DNA of 64,000 nt from Acidobacteriota bacterium (lineage in GTDB: Bacteria > Acidobacteriota > Terriglobia > Bryobacterales > Bryobacteraceae). The stretch is from positions 303,706 through 367,705 of the forward strand of contig JAFKEE010000021.1 in assembly GCA_017307505.1 (NCBI GenBank). Reading direction: 5' to 3'. The position numbers and the translations under genes are program-made. Shown in pieces: positions 36,610 through 44,555 of the stretch (the first letter of the stretch is position 1; each line of letters starts with the position of its first letter). The notes beneath the pieces were generated by a model that was given only the letters and a program-made list of their open reading frames with translations, searched no databases and was not told the DNA's origin.

Positions 36610-37866
36610 CTATTGCTCGACGAGGGAGCCCCGCCGCTCCACACTGCGCTGCTGCCGCCAGGGTTCCTGGAACAGCGTCTTCGGGTTGTAATTCTTCGTC
36701 AACATCAGTTGCACATCACTGATGTGGCGCTCCAGGAAGGCGCCCTCACAGAACGCGAGATAGTAGTCCCACATGCGGATGAACCGCTCGTCGAAACCCA
36801 GGTCCCGTACCTGCTCCAGGGACCGGTGGAACCGTTCCCGCCAGGTGGCAAGGGTCCGCGCATAGTGCGTCCCCATATCCTCGCAATGGAACATCGACAG
36901 ACTCGTCACACCCGCCAGCGAGTCCAGGATCCCGCGGACAGAAGCCAGTTGCGCGCCCGGGAAGATGTATTTCTGGATCCAATCGCTCTGCTTGACATAC
37001 GCGGGGAACCGCTGCTCGTTCATCGTGATCGTTTGCAGCAGCATCGAGCCATCCGGTTTCAGCAGCCGGTCGCAGGCAGCGAAGTAGTCGTCGTAATGTT
37101 CAAACCCGATGGCCTCGAACATCTCGATGCTGACGATCTTGTCGTACTGGCCGGTCAGCAGCCGGTAGTCCTCCAGCAGCAACTGAATCTGCCCGTCCAT
37201 GCCGGTGGACTCGAATAGCTGCTTCGCATAGTCGTACTGCTGCTGGCTGATCGTGGTGGTGGTCACCCGGCAGCCGTACTCCCGCGCGGCATGCAGGGCG
37301 AAGCCGCCCCAGCCTGTTCCGATCTCCAGCACATGATCCCCAGGCTGCAGTTGAAGCTTCCGGCAGATACGATCGATCTTCTGGAACTGGGCCGTCTCCA
37401 GCGAGTCCTGCGGAGTCTCGTACCAGCCGCAGGAATAGAGCATGCGTCTGTCGAGGAACAGACGGAAAAAGTCGTTGCTCAAGTCGTAATGAGCCTGGAT
37501 GTTGCGGCGGCTGCCGGCGATCGTGTTCTTCCGCAGCCGGTGGCGTACGTAGTTCAGGAAGAGGTTCAGCGACGCGAAGAAACCATTCGACCGCTCCAGC
37601 GCCGCACTGTTGCGCACCGCCAGGCGGACGAGAGAAACCAGGTCGGGCGAAGACCAGTCGCCGTCCATAAACGACTCGCCCATGCCCGTGTCGCCGCCCG
37701 TCAGGGCGCGCAGGAAGAAGCGTTCGTTGTGCACCACAAGCCGGGCCCTCAACTTCGAACCGGATGGGCCGAAGCGGTACGTCCGACCCTCCGACACCAA
37801 CTCCAGTTCCGCCCCCTGGATGCCTTCCAGCACCCCCATCAGCATGCGCTTTGCCAGCTTGTTCAT
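36610..37866 (-). CDS. cfa: cyclopropane-fatty-acyl-phospholipid synthase-family methyltransferase (1)
   Basis: 418 aa from the ATG at 37866; GAGGAG lies inside the end of the upstream gene. The SAM-binding motif VLEIGTGWGGFALHAA and the following FDKI-like turn (YDKIVSIEMFEAIGFEHYDD) are those of Cfa/MmaA methyltransferases. The DLSNDFFRLFLDRRMLYSC block is also typical. Members transfer a methylene or methyl group from SAM to the double bond of phospholipid-bound fatty acids. It is last in the operon 40717-36610 with a desaturase that can make the substrate. A second, diverged paralogue is at 43372-44454. Confidence 0.93.
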   Translation of the reverse strand: MNKLAKRMLMGVLEGIQGAELELVSEGRTYRFGPSGSKLRARLVVHNERFFLRALTGGDTGMGESFMDGDWSSPDLVSLVRLAVRNSAALERSNGFFASLNLFLNYVRHRLRKNTIAGSRRNIQAHYDLSNDFFRLFLDRRMLYSCGWYETPQDSLETAQFQKIDRICRKLQLQPGDHVLEIGTGWGGFALHAAREYGCRVTTTTISQQQYDYAKQLFESTGMDGQIQLLLEDYRLLTGQYDKIVSIEMFEAIGFEHYDDYFAACDRLLKPDGSMLLQTITMNEQRFPAYVKQSDWIQKYIFPGAQLASVRGILDSLAGVTSLSMFHCEDMGTHYARTLATWRERFHRSLEQVRDLGFDERFIRMWDYYLAFCEGAFLERHISDVQLMLTKNYNPKTLFQEPWRQQRSVERRGSLVEQ

Positions 37867-37882
37867 GGGCTTCGTCGTCTCC

Positions 37883-38641
37883 TCAAACCTCACGCGTCTT
37901 GTGACGCGGATGGGTGAACACCGGTGTCTTCTTGACCAACAGCCGCAGCGCTTCCCAGTGGATCGCCACGATTACCTTGGCCGTCATCCAGGGGTGTGCC
38001 AGCAGCGCGTGTCGGAGCGAAGCCGCCGACCAGGGCCGCCGCTCCAGCACCAGCGTTGCATCAAAGAACGCCCGGCCATCCTCGATCGTCTCCATGTGCA
38101 CGGCCAGATCCTCAGCCGGTGGCTTGAAGGTGAAGGTATAGTCCAGGTTCATGCCCATAAAGGGCGAAACGTGCATTTCCTTCCGCACCTGGTACCGCTT
38201 CGCATGGGAAGCGGACAGTTCGCTGCCTGGCTCTAACCAGTAGTTGCGGCTCTCCCCAAACGTGCTGTTCACTTCCGCCACGATGCAGTTGAGATGCAGG
38301 CTGGAGTCGTAGCAGTAGAAAAAAGATACGGGATTGAAGTTGTAGCCGTAGTACCGCAGATGAGTCAGCAGGAAGATGGGACCATCGGGCAGGCTCAGCC
38401 CGCGCTCCTTCGCTTCTGCTTCCAGCCGCTCCCGCAGCGTCAGTCGCGGGTCGCCGAAGTGGTCCCGCTCCTCAAAACTGGCGCAATTGAAACGGTTGTA
38501 GCTCAACAGGCGCGAGATGCCCGTCAGTTCGGGGATTCGGTCAATGTCCAGAAACGCCATGAACAGGCCGTAGCGGAACTCATGCGGCACGGGACGAAAC
38601 CGCCGGTGGCGCACCCAGCCGAAATAGAAAGCGGATTCCAT
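37883..38641 (-). CDS. DUF1365 domain protein
   Basis: 252 aa, the usual length for DUF1365. Typical blocks are SAFYFGWVRHRRFRPVPHEF, YNRFNCASFEERDHFGD, LLTHLRYYGYNFNPVSFFYC and HVSPFMGMNLDYTFTFKPP. The biochemical role is not established. The gene is found almost always between an FAD-dependent oxidoreductase and a Cfa-like methyltransferase, as here, in lipid-modification operons. It begins 4 nt after the oxidoreductase stop. Confidence 0.93.
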   Translation of the reverse strand: MESAFYFGWVRHRRFRPVPHEFRYGLFMAFLDIDRIPELTGISRLLSYNRFNCASFEERDHFGDPRLTLRERLEAEAKERGLSLPDGPIFLLTHLRYYGYNFNPVSFFYCYDSSLHLNCIVAEVNSTFGESRNYWLEPGSELSASHAKRYQVRKEMHVSPFMGMNLDYTFTFKPPAEDLAVHMETIEDGRAFFDATLVLERRPWSAASLRHALLAHPWMTAKVIVAIHWEALRLLVKKTPVFTHPRHKTREV

Positions 38642-38645
38642 GCTT

Positions 38646-39893
38646 CTAGCACTCCACCGAGAGTGTGCGTGCGACTCGCATAGCCGACCTCAGCCCGTCT
38701 TCGTGGAATCCGTAAAACCAGTACGCCCCGCAGTAGTGCGTGTGGTTCCGGCCGCTGATCTCCGCCCATCGATCCTGGGCGCTGACGGCCTCACGCGTGT
38801 ACAGCGGGTGAGTGTAAACGATGCGGCGCAGCACCTTGGCATCATCAATTGCCTTCTCACCGTTCAGCGTGACGCAGTATTCCTCAGCAGTCTTGAGCGA
38901 CTGCAGCCGGTTCATGTGATACGTGAGCGTGACTAGGTCCTTTACCGGCAAACCCAGGTTGTAGTTCCAGCTCGCACGCGCCTGCGGCCGGACCGGCAGC
39001 AACGACGAATCCGTATGCAGCACCGCCACATTGCGGCTGGTCCGGAAGTTGCCCAGGACCTCGCGCTCCGTTTCGGTCGGCGCCTCCAGAAGTGGCAGCA
39101 CCTCATCTCCATGGCACGCGAACACCACTTCGTCGAAATCCATCTCAGGCCTATCTCGAAACTTCAGGGTCACCCCCGTCTCGCTCCGCCGGACGGATTC
39201 GATCACGACGCCCGATTGGATCCGTTCCCGGAACGGAGCGGCCAGCAAGGGAATGTACGTGTTGCTGCCGCCGCGGATCACCTTCCACTGGGGATGCGTA
39301 TCGATGCCGAGCATCCCATGGTTGTCGAAGAACCGCAGCAGGGTCATCGCAGGAAACGACCGTATACCCTCCAGCGACATCGACCACACAGCCGCCGCCA
39401 TGGGATAGAGGTAGTGCTGGCAGAAACCCTCGTCATAGCGCCCTTCGTCCAGCAATGCGCCGATAGTCGCTCCCTTCGCGCCCGGCTCGTTCAGCAGCCT
39501 CGGCGCGGTCCGGTTGAACCGCAATATCTCCCGGAACAGCCGGTAGTGCCGGACACTGAGGAGGTTCGACCGCTGCGCAAAGAAGCCGTTGAGCCCGCGG
39601 CTGGAGTACTCGAAGCCCGTGCGGCGGCAGGACACCCCAAAGGACATGTCGCTCGGCTGCGTCTCCACGCCCAACTCAGCGAAAAGACGGCACAGATTCG
39701 GGTACGTCCGCTCATTGTGCACAATGAAGCCGGTGTCGACCGGAACAGGCCCGGCGCTCGATTCCACCATCACCGTATTCGTGTGCCCGCCCAGGCGGTT
39801 CTCCTTCTCAAAGAGGGAGACTTCGTGCTTCTTGCTCAGGTACCACCCCGCGGCCAGACCGGAGATACCGCTACCGATCACTGCAATGCGCAT
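38646..39893 (-). CDS. FAD-dependent oxidoreductase of the Cfa/DUF1365 cluster
   Basis: 415 aa from the ATG at 39893, whose A is shared with the stop of the desaturase gene (TGATG). The N-terminus MRIAVIGSGISGLAAGWYLS is the FAD-binding Rossmann motif, followed by FEKENRLGGHTNT, as in amine-oxidase/phytoene-desaturase-like flavoproteins. Relatives occur next to DUF1365 and Cfa-like methyltransferases in stress- and light-induced operons of Proteobacteria, where they are thought to oxidise modified acyl chains. Function here is inferred from that context. Confidence 0.9.
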   Translation of the reverse strand: MRIAVIGSGISGLAAGWYLSKKHEVSLFEKENRLGGHTNTVMVESSAGPVPVDTGFIVHNERTYPNLCRLFAELGVETQPSDMSFGVSCRRTGFEYSSRGLNGFFAQRSNLLSVRHYRLFREILRFNRTAPRLLNEPGAKGATIGALLDEGRYDEGFCQHYLYPMAAAVWSMSLEGIRSFPAMTLLRFFDNHGMLGIDTHPQWKVIRGGSNTYIPLLAAPFRERIQSGVVIESVRRSETGVTLKFRDRPEMDFDEVVFACHGDEVLPLLEAPTETEREVLGNFRTSRNVAVLHTDSSLLPVRPQARASWNYNLGLPVKDLVTLTYHMNRLQSLKTAEEYCVTLNGEKAIDDAKVLRRIVYTHPLYTREAVSAQDRWAEISGRNHTHYCGAYWFYGFHEDGLRSAMRVARTLSVEC

Positions 39894-40717
39894 CAGGCAG
39901 CTCTCCGCAGTTCCTGGCCCGTCGCCCGGAACGGCCTCAGGTCTCTGGCGATCCCCACCAGGCTCATCAGCTTGAGGACGCCATACGTGATGTCGATCTC
40001 CCACCAGCGGAAACCCTGCCGGCAGCTGGCCATCGAGAAGTGATGGTTGTTGTGCCAGCCCTCTCCAAAGGTGAGCAGCGCCAGCACCCAGTTATTCCTG
40101 CTCTGGTCCGGAGTGTTGAAACGACGGCTGCCAAACAGATGCCCCAACGAGTTGATGGAGAACGTTCCGTGATACAGCAGCACCGTCGAAACCAGATACC
40201 CCCACACGAAGACCGCCGGCCCCCCGATGAGGAACACCGCGGCTGCAAAGAGCAGCGGAGGCGCCCAATGATACCGGTCCAGCCAGCGCAGCTCCGGGAA
40301 CTTGGCAAAATCTCCAATCAGCTTCGGATCGTAGGCATCGTGCTCGTTCGACAGCACCCACCCCACATGCGACCACCACACCCCGCGCTGCCAGGGCGAA
40401 TGAACATCCTGCTCCTCGTCGCCGTACCGGTGATGCTGCCGGTGATGGGCCGCCCACCACAGCACACCCTTCTGCCCCGAAGTCTCCGCCAGCAGAGCCA
40501 TCAGAAACTGCGAGACCCGCCCCAGCTTGTAGCTGCGATGGCTGAAGTAGCGATGATACCCGGCCGTCACGCCAAACATTCGAATCGAATAGGTAGCCAG
40601 CATCCACCACACAAGGCTCGCCTGGAATGGAACAAAACAGACCGCCAGCGCGCCGGCATGAATCAGAACGAAGAGAGAAACAACTCCAAATTGGTAATTG
40701 CGCAGAGTGCCAACCAT
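39893..40717 (-). CDS. membrane fatty-acid desaturase
   Basis: 274 aa from the ATG at 40717, which has CTGGGAG five bases upstream. A further ATG at 40789 lies inside the operator and upstream of the predicted transcription start, so I reject it. The three histidine boxes of acyl-CoA/acyl-lipid delta-9 desaturases are present: HRYFSH (about residue 55), HHRQHH (about 91) and HNNHH near the C-terminus. There are four to five membrane helices. It would introduce the double bond that the Cfa-type methyltransferase then modifies. First gene of the minus-strand operon. Confidence 0.93.
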   Translation of the reverse strand: MVGTLRNYQFGVVSLFVLIHAGALAVCFVPFQASLVWWMLATYSIRMFGVTAGYHRYFSHRSYKLGRVSQFLMALLAETSGQKGVLWWAAHHRQHHRYGDEEQDVHSPWQRGVWWSHVGWVLSNEHDAYDPKLIGDFAKFPELRWLDRYHWAPPLLFAAAVFLIGGPAVFVWGYLVSTVLLYHGTFSINSLGHLFGSRRFNTPDQSRNNWVLALLTFGEGWHNNHHFSMASCRQGFRWWEIDITYGVLKLMSLVGIARDLRPFRATGQELRRAA

Positions 40718-40756
40718 GAACGCTCCCAGCCTGATTCCCTTCAACAACGCACCTTG

Positions 40757-40785
40757 AGCGTAGCGCGCCCGAAAGAGACTGTCAA
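40757..40785 (-). promoter_or_regulatory. promoter of the desaturase-cfa operon
   Basis: On the minus strand TTGACA (40780-40785) is separated by 17 bp from TACGCT (40757-40762). It is a good sigma70-type match and lies about 40 nt upstream of the chosen start. The -35 box is inside the left arm of the palindrome at 40780-40812. Confidence 0.65.
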
Positions 40786-40812
40786 GCATTTGTCCAGGAC
40801 AAACACTTGACG
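40780..40812. promoter_or_regulatory. 33-bp palindromic operator between the divergent lipid operons
   Basis: The left arm TGTCAAGCATTTGTCC (40780-40795) and right arm GGACAAACACTTGACG (40797-40812) pair around A40796 with 13 of 16 positions symmetric. Both divergent -35 boxes lie within the outer ends. MerR-family CarH/LitR repressors bind palindromes overlapping -35 elements, so this is the expected operator of the protein encoded alongside. Binding is inference. Confidence 0.68.
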
Positions 40813-40835
40813 ATATTTGGCCGCTGCATTAGTCT
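40807..40835 (+). promoter_or_regulatory. candidate promoter of the carH/litR operon
   Basis: TTGACG (40807-40812), 17-bp spacer, TAGTCT (40830-40835), ending 6 bp before the GTG start at 40842. The transcript would be leaderless or nearly so. The -10 is a weak match. Confidence 0.5.
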
Positions 40836-40841
40836 GAATAG

Positions 40842-41777
40842 GTGAGCAACCAGAGTCCGGTTCAGTACCCCATCCGGGCCGCAGCCAAGCTGACCGGCAT
40901 CAGTATCGATACACTGCGCGCGTGGGAGCGCCGCTATCAGGCAGTCGTCCCTTTGCGCGGCGAACGCGGCAGAGTCTATGACACCAGCCAGATCCGCCGC
41001 CTCCGTCTGCTGCGGGATGTAATCGAACGCGGCCACGCGATCGGCCAGGTAGCGTCACTCAACGATGCCGCCCTGGAAGCGCTGCTCGCCGCACCTCTCT
41101 CTACCCAAAGCCAGGTCCAGCCTGCCACTGAACCCGCTGGCACGCCCGAAATCCTCAAACCGGTGATGGACGCCATCGAGGCGTTCGACTTCGCCCAGGC
41201 CAATGCCCTGCTCGGCCGCCTGGCCGCTTTGCTGCCGGCCCGGGAACTGCTCAGCCAGGTGGTTCTGCCGCTCATGAGCGAGGTAGGCGACCGCTGGCAC
41301 GACGGCACCCTCAGCATCGCCCAGGAACACATGGTGTCCTCCTGCCTGCGCAACCTGCTGGGAGGACTCATCCGGCTCAACACGCCCTCCCTGCCGCAGG
41401 CCCGCATCCTCTTTGCGACGCCCGCCGGTGAGATGCACGAGTTCGGGATCCTGGCCGCCGCGATGCTCGCCGCCTCGAGCGGCTTCGAGGCGGTCTACCT
41501 CGGACCCAACCTGCCCGCCCGCGAGATCCTCGCCGCCAGTGAACGCACCCGGCCTCTTGCCATCGTCGTTGCAATAAAAACAAGTTCTTCGACGGCAGAC
41601 GTCATCAGAGAACTGAAACTGGTGGCCTCGAAACGACCCATGAACACCGAACTCTGGATTGGCGGCGGCGACACCGGGCAGCTTCTGCACGCCCTGCGTG
41701 GATCTCGCCTGGTCGCCCTGCGGAACTTCGAGGAATTCGAAACCCACCTCGCCCGGCTCAAAGGCACGGCTCTGTGA
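40842..41777 (+). CDS. B12-dependent photoreceptor-type MerR regulator (CarH/LitR family)
   Basis: 311 aa, GTG start. MerR-type helix-turn-helix at residues 9-72 (PIRAAAKLTGISIDTLRAWE). Helical-bundle and B12-binding domains follow (about 105-300). The light-sensor residues of CarH are present: W152-x9-E162-H163 in the bundle, and the cobalamin signature E197-x-H199-x2-G202 (EMHEFG). In the family, AdoCbl-bound tetramers repress in the dark and light breaks the Co-C bond to release DNA. It is divergent from the desaturase-cfa operon, with a palindrome between, and is first in a five-gene operon with another Cfa-like enzyme. Confidence 0.9.
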   Translation: MSNQSPVQYPIRAAAKLTGISIDTLRAWERRYQAVVPLRGERGRVYDTSQIRRLRLLRDVIERGHAIGQVASLNDAALEALLAAPLSTQSQVQPATEPAGTPEILKPVMDAIEAFDFAQANALLGRLAALLPARELLSQVVLPLMSEVGDRWHDGTLSIAQEHMVSSCLRNLLGGLIRLNTPSLPQARILFATPAGEMHEFGILAAAMLAASSGFEAVYLGPNLPAREILAASERTRPLAIVVAIKTSSSTADVIRELKLVASKRPMNTELWIGGGDTGQLLHALRGSRLVALRNFEEFETHLARLKGTAL

Positions 41778-42109
41778 TTCTCGCCCTCAAACTCCTCTTC
41801 GGTGCGATCTGCGCGGCCATGCTGACGGTCACCGTTCGCACCTCGATGGAAGTGAGCCTCTGGGCCGCCTGGCCCGGTTACGCGGCCAACCCCTGGGCCA
41901 TCGCCACGCTCTGGGACGCCTACTGCGGCTTCCTCGTCTTCTACGTCTGGGTCTTGTACAAGGAGCGCGCTCTCGGCGCCCGCATCCTGTGGTTCTTCCT
42001 GATCATGTCACTGGGCAACATCGCCACGGCCCTTTACATCCTCATCCAACTCTCCCGCCTCAAGCCCGGCCAGGACCTGGAATCCCTTCTGCTCAGGCGG
42101 CCTGCATGA
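41774..42109 (+). CDS. DUF1475 family small membrane protein
   Basis: 111 aa, GTG start overlapping the regulator's stop by 4 nt (GTGA). Three to four hydrophobic helices with the block WAAWPGYAANPWAIATLWDA, then YCGFLVFYVWVLYKE, typical of bacterial DUF1475 proteins. Function unknown. Its place in a tightly overlapping operon with lipid-modifying enzymes suggests a membrane-associated accessory role. Confidence 0.82.
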   Translation: MILALKLLFGAICAAMLTVTVRTSMEVSLWAAWPGYAANPWAIATLWDAYCGFLVFYVWVLYKERALGARILWFFLIMSLGNIATALYILIQLSRLKPGQDLESLLLRRPA

Positions 42110-42594
42110 ACACCCCCTGGTTGCGGCGCAGAGCGTTGGATCCATTCGTGACCCTCCTGAAGCAGGGCCTCTCGCCGGAAAAGCTGGCGCTCACCATCGC
42201 CCTGGGCATCACCCTCGGGGTCACACCCGTCCTGGGTTCCACCGGACTCCTCTGCACCCTGGCCGCCCTCGCCTTCCGGTTGAATCTACCCGCCATCCAG
42301 CTGGTCAACTGGCTCGTCTATCCTCTGCAATTGGCGCTGCTGGTGCCCCTGCTGCGGGCCGGCGCCCACCTCTTCGGAAGGGACTCCGGCGACTTCTCGC
42401 TCTCTGCCATCCTGCAGCTGATTCGCACGGATGCCCTGCGCGCCATCGCCGTCCTGTGGACAGCCACCCTCCACGCGCTCCTCGTCTGGCTGGCCGCGGG
42501 CCTCGTGGCTACGGGTCTCCTCTACGTCGCCCTGGTGCCAGTCCTCAAGCGCGTACGCCCGGAATCTCAAAACCCCGGAGAGACGCCGGCATGA
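42106..42594 (+). CDS. DUF2062 family membrane protein
   Basis: 162 aa from the ATG at 42106, overlapping the previous stop (ATGA). A basic N-terminus is followed by the DUF2062 pattern (SPEKLALTIALGITLGVTPV, then FRLNLPAIQLVNWLVYP) and a C-terminal hydrophobic helix. Function unknown; DUF2062 units occur alone or fused to glycosyltransferases, and accompany envelope and lipid genes. Confidence 0.85.
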   Translation: MNTPWLRRRALDPFVTLLKQGLSPEKLALTIALGITLGVTPVLGSTGLLCTLAALAFRLNLPAIQLVNWLVYPLQLALLVPLLRAGAHLFGRDSGDFSLSAILQLIRTDALRAIAVLWTATLHALLVWLAAGLVATGLLYVALVPVLKRVRPESQNPGETPA

Positions 42595-43367
42595 CGAACC
42601 TCATCCTCTTGGGCACCGTCCTGGTCTGCCTGCTCATGACCCTGCTCTGGCTCCTCCACCTGCGTCTGAAGAACGCCTCCGTCGTCGACCCCGGTTGGGC
42701 CGGCGGCCTCGCCCTGCTCGGGGCGCTCTACGCCCTCTTAAGCACAGGCTGGAGCACCCGCCGCCTCATCATCGCCGCGCTCTCCGTCATCTGGGGACTG
42801 CGCCTGTCCTTCTATCTGCTCTTCACCCGCGTCATCGGCCACCCCGAAGAAGGCCGCTACGTCCAACTGCGGCGCGAATGGCGCACCAACATCTCCGCAA
42901 AGTTTTTCCTGTTCTTCCAATTCCAAGCTCTCCTGTGCGTGATCCTGGCGACACCTTTTCTCCAGTCCGCCATGAACCCAGCGCCCAACCTGGCCTGGAC
43001 CGAGTACGCGGCCACCGCCTTGTGGCTGATCGCCATGCTGGGCGAGACACTCGCCGACGCCCAGCTCAACGCCTTCAAGGCCAATCCTGCCAATCGCGGC
43101 ACCACCTGCCGCGCCGGACTCTGGCGCTACTCGCGCCATCCCAACTACTTCTTCGAGTGGCTCATCTGGGTCGCCTTCGCGCTGTTCGCCTGGAACGCGG
43201 AATACGGTTACATCTCCATCGCCTGCCCGCTGCTCATGCTCTACTTCCTGTTCCGCGTGACCGGCATTCCAGCCACCGAAGCCCAGGCGCTGCGCACCAA
43301 GGGCGACGACTACCGCCGCTATCAGCAAACCACCAGCGCCTTTGTCCCGTGGTTTCCAAGGAGCTAA
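42591..43367 (+). CDS. DUF1295 family membrane protein
   Basis: 258 aa from the ATG at 42591, overlapping the preceding stop (ATGA). About six transmembrane helices and the C-terminal block GLWRYSRHPNYFFEWLIWVA, then TKGDDYRRYQQTTSAFVPWF. This block is shared by DUF1295 proteins and the ICMT/steroid-5-alpha-reductase-like superfamily. Members are thought to reduce or methylate lipid substrates in the membrane. DUF1295 commonly flanks the Cfa-like methyltransferase found next here. Confidence 0.9.
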   Translation: MTNLILLGTVLVCLLMTLLWLLHLRLKNASVVDPGWAGGLALLGALYALLSTGWSTRRLIIAALSVIWGLRLSFYLLFTRVIGHPEEGRYVQLRREWRTNISAKFFLFFQFQALLCVILATPFLQSAMNPAPNLAWTEYAATALWLIAMLGETLADAQLNAFKANPANRGTTCRAGLWRYSRHPNYFFEWLIWVAFALFAWNAEYGYISIACPLLMLYFLFRVTGIPATEAQALRTKGDDYRRYQQTTSAFVPWFPRS

Positions 43368-43371
43368 TCCA

Positions 43372-44454
43372 GTGCACACACAAGCTGTCAATCCCTCCCC
43401 CGTCCTCGACGCCGGTTACAACCGGATCCTGGAAACCGGTCTCCTGCCCGACTGGCTCCTGCGCCTCGGCATCCGGCATCTGGTCGCCGGACGCCTGACG
43501 GAAGAGCTCCAGGGCGGCGTCGAAGCCCAGGCCGAGCGGCTCGCCCGCTTCGTTGCCCTGCTCCGCCAGAGCCCCATCGCCATCCACGCCGATGCCGCCA
43601 ACGCCCAGCATTACGAGGTACCCGCGGAATTCTACGGCCTCGTGCTCGGACCGCACCGGAAGTACAGCTGCGCCCTGTGGACCGACGAGGTTCGCGACCT
43701 CGCCCAGGCCGAGCAGGCCATGCTCACCCTCACCTGCGAGCGCGCCCGTCTCGAAGACGGCCAGGATGTTCTGGAACTCGGCTGCGGCTGGGGCTCGCTG
43801 TCCCTCTTCATGGCTGCGCGCTATCCCAGCAGCCGCATCCTCGCGGTCTCCAACTCCGGCTCCCAGAAAGCCTACATCGACGGCGAGGCAGCCCGCCGCG
43901 GACTGTCCAACCTGCAAGTCGTCACGTCAGACATGAACGTCTTCTCCACGGAGCGGCGCTTCGACCGCATCGTCTCCGTCGAAATGTTCGAGCACATGCG
44001 GAATTACGCGGAGCTCCTGCGGCGCATCTCCTCCTGGTCGCGTCCAAACGCGCTCCTCTTCGTCCACATCTTTGCCCACAGCCGCGTTGCCTATCCCTTC
44101 GAAGTCCGCGGCGCGTCCGACTGGATGGCGCAGCACTTCTTCACCGGAGGCATCATGCCCAGCGACGATCTGTTGCTGAACTTCCAGGATCACTTCCGCA
44201 TCCGCAACCATTGGAGGCATAGCGGAGTCCACTACCAGAAGACCTCCGAAGCCTGGCTGCAACTCCTGGATCAACACAAGTCCGAAGTTGAGGCGATCTT
44301 CGCGAAAACATACGGCCAGGCGGAAGCCCCCCGCTGGCTCCATCGCTGGCGCATCTTCTTTCTGGCCTGCGCGGAACTCTTCGGCTACGCCGGAGGCCAG
44401 GAGTGGATCGTTGCCCACTACCTGTTCGAGAACGCGGCGGGAAGTCAGGCGTAA
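43372..44454 (+). CDS. cyclopropane-fatty-acyl-phospholipid synthase-family methyltransferase (2)
   Basis: 360 aa from the GTG at 43372, with AAGGAG 7-8 nt upstream inside the end of the DUF1295 gene. SAM-binding motif VLELGCGWGSLSLFMAARYP and FDRIVSVEMFEHMRNYAELL. It is more diverged from classic Cfa than the enzyme at 36610 and resembles the group that travels with DUF1295 and light- or singlet-oxygen-induced regulators. Whether it makes cyclopropane, methyl-branched or furan-precursor acyl chains cannot be read from sequence. Last clear gene of the operon. Confidence 0.9.
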   Translation: MHTQAVNPSPVLDAGYNRILETGLLPDWLLRLGIRHLVAGRLTEELQGGVEAQAERLARFVALLRQSPIAIHADAANAQHYEVPAEFYGLVLGPHRKYSCALWTDEVRDLAQAEQAMLTLTCERARLEDGQDVLELGCGWGSLSLFMAARYPSSRILAVSNSGSQKAYIDGEAARRGLSNLQVVTSDMNVFSTERRFDRIVSVEMFEHMRNYAELLRRISSWSRPNALLFVHIFAHSRVAYPFEVRGASDWMAQHFFTGGIMPSDDLLLNFQDHFRIRNHWRHSGVHYQKTSEAWLQLLDQHKSEVEAIFAKTYGQAEAPRWLHRWRIFFLACAELFGYAGGQEWIVAHYLFENAAGSQA

Positions 44455-44555
44455 GGCCGAAGTCGCCTTCGCCGAGCGGCTGGAAAGTCCTGCGGCTATT
44501 CAGGTCACCCCACTCCGCTTGCCCCCCTCCAAGGCCCCCAGCGAAACTATTCCAT

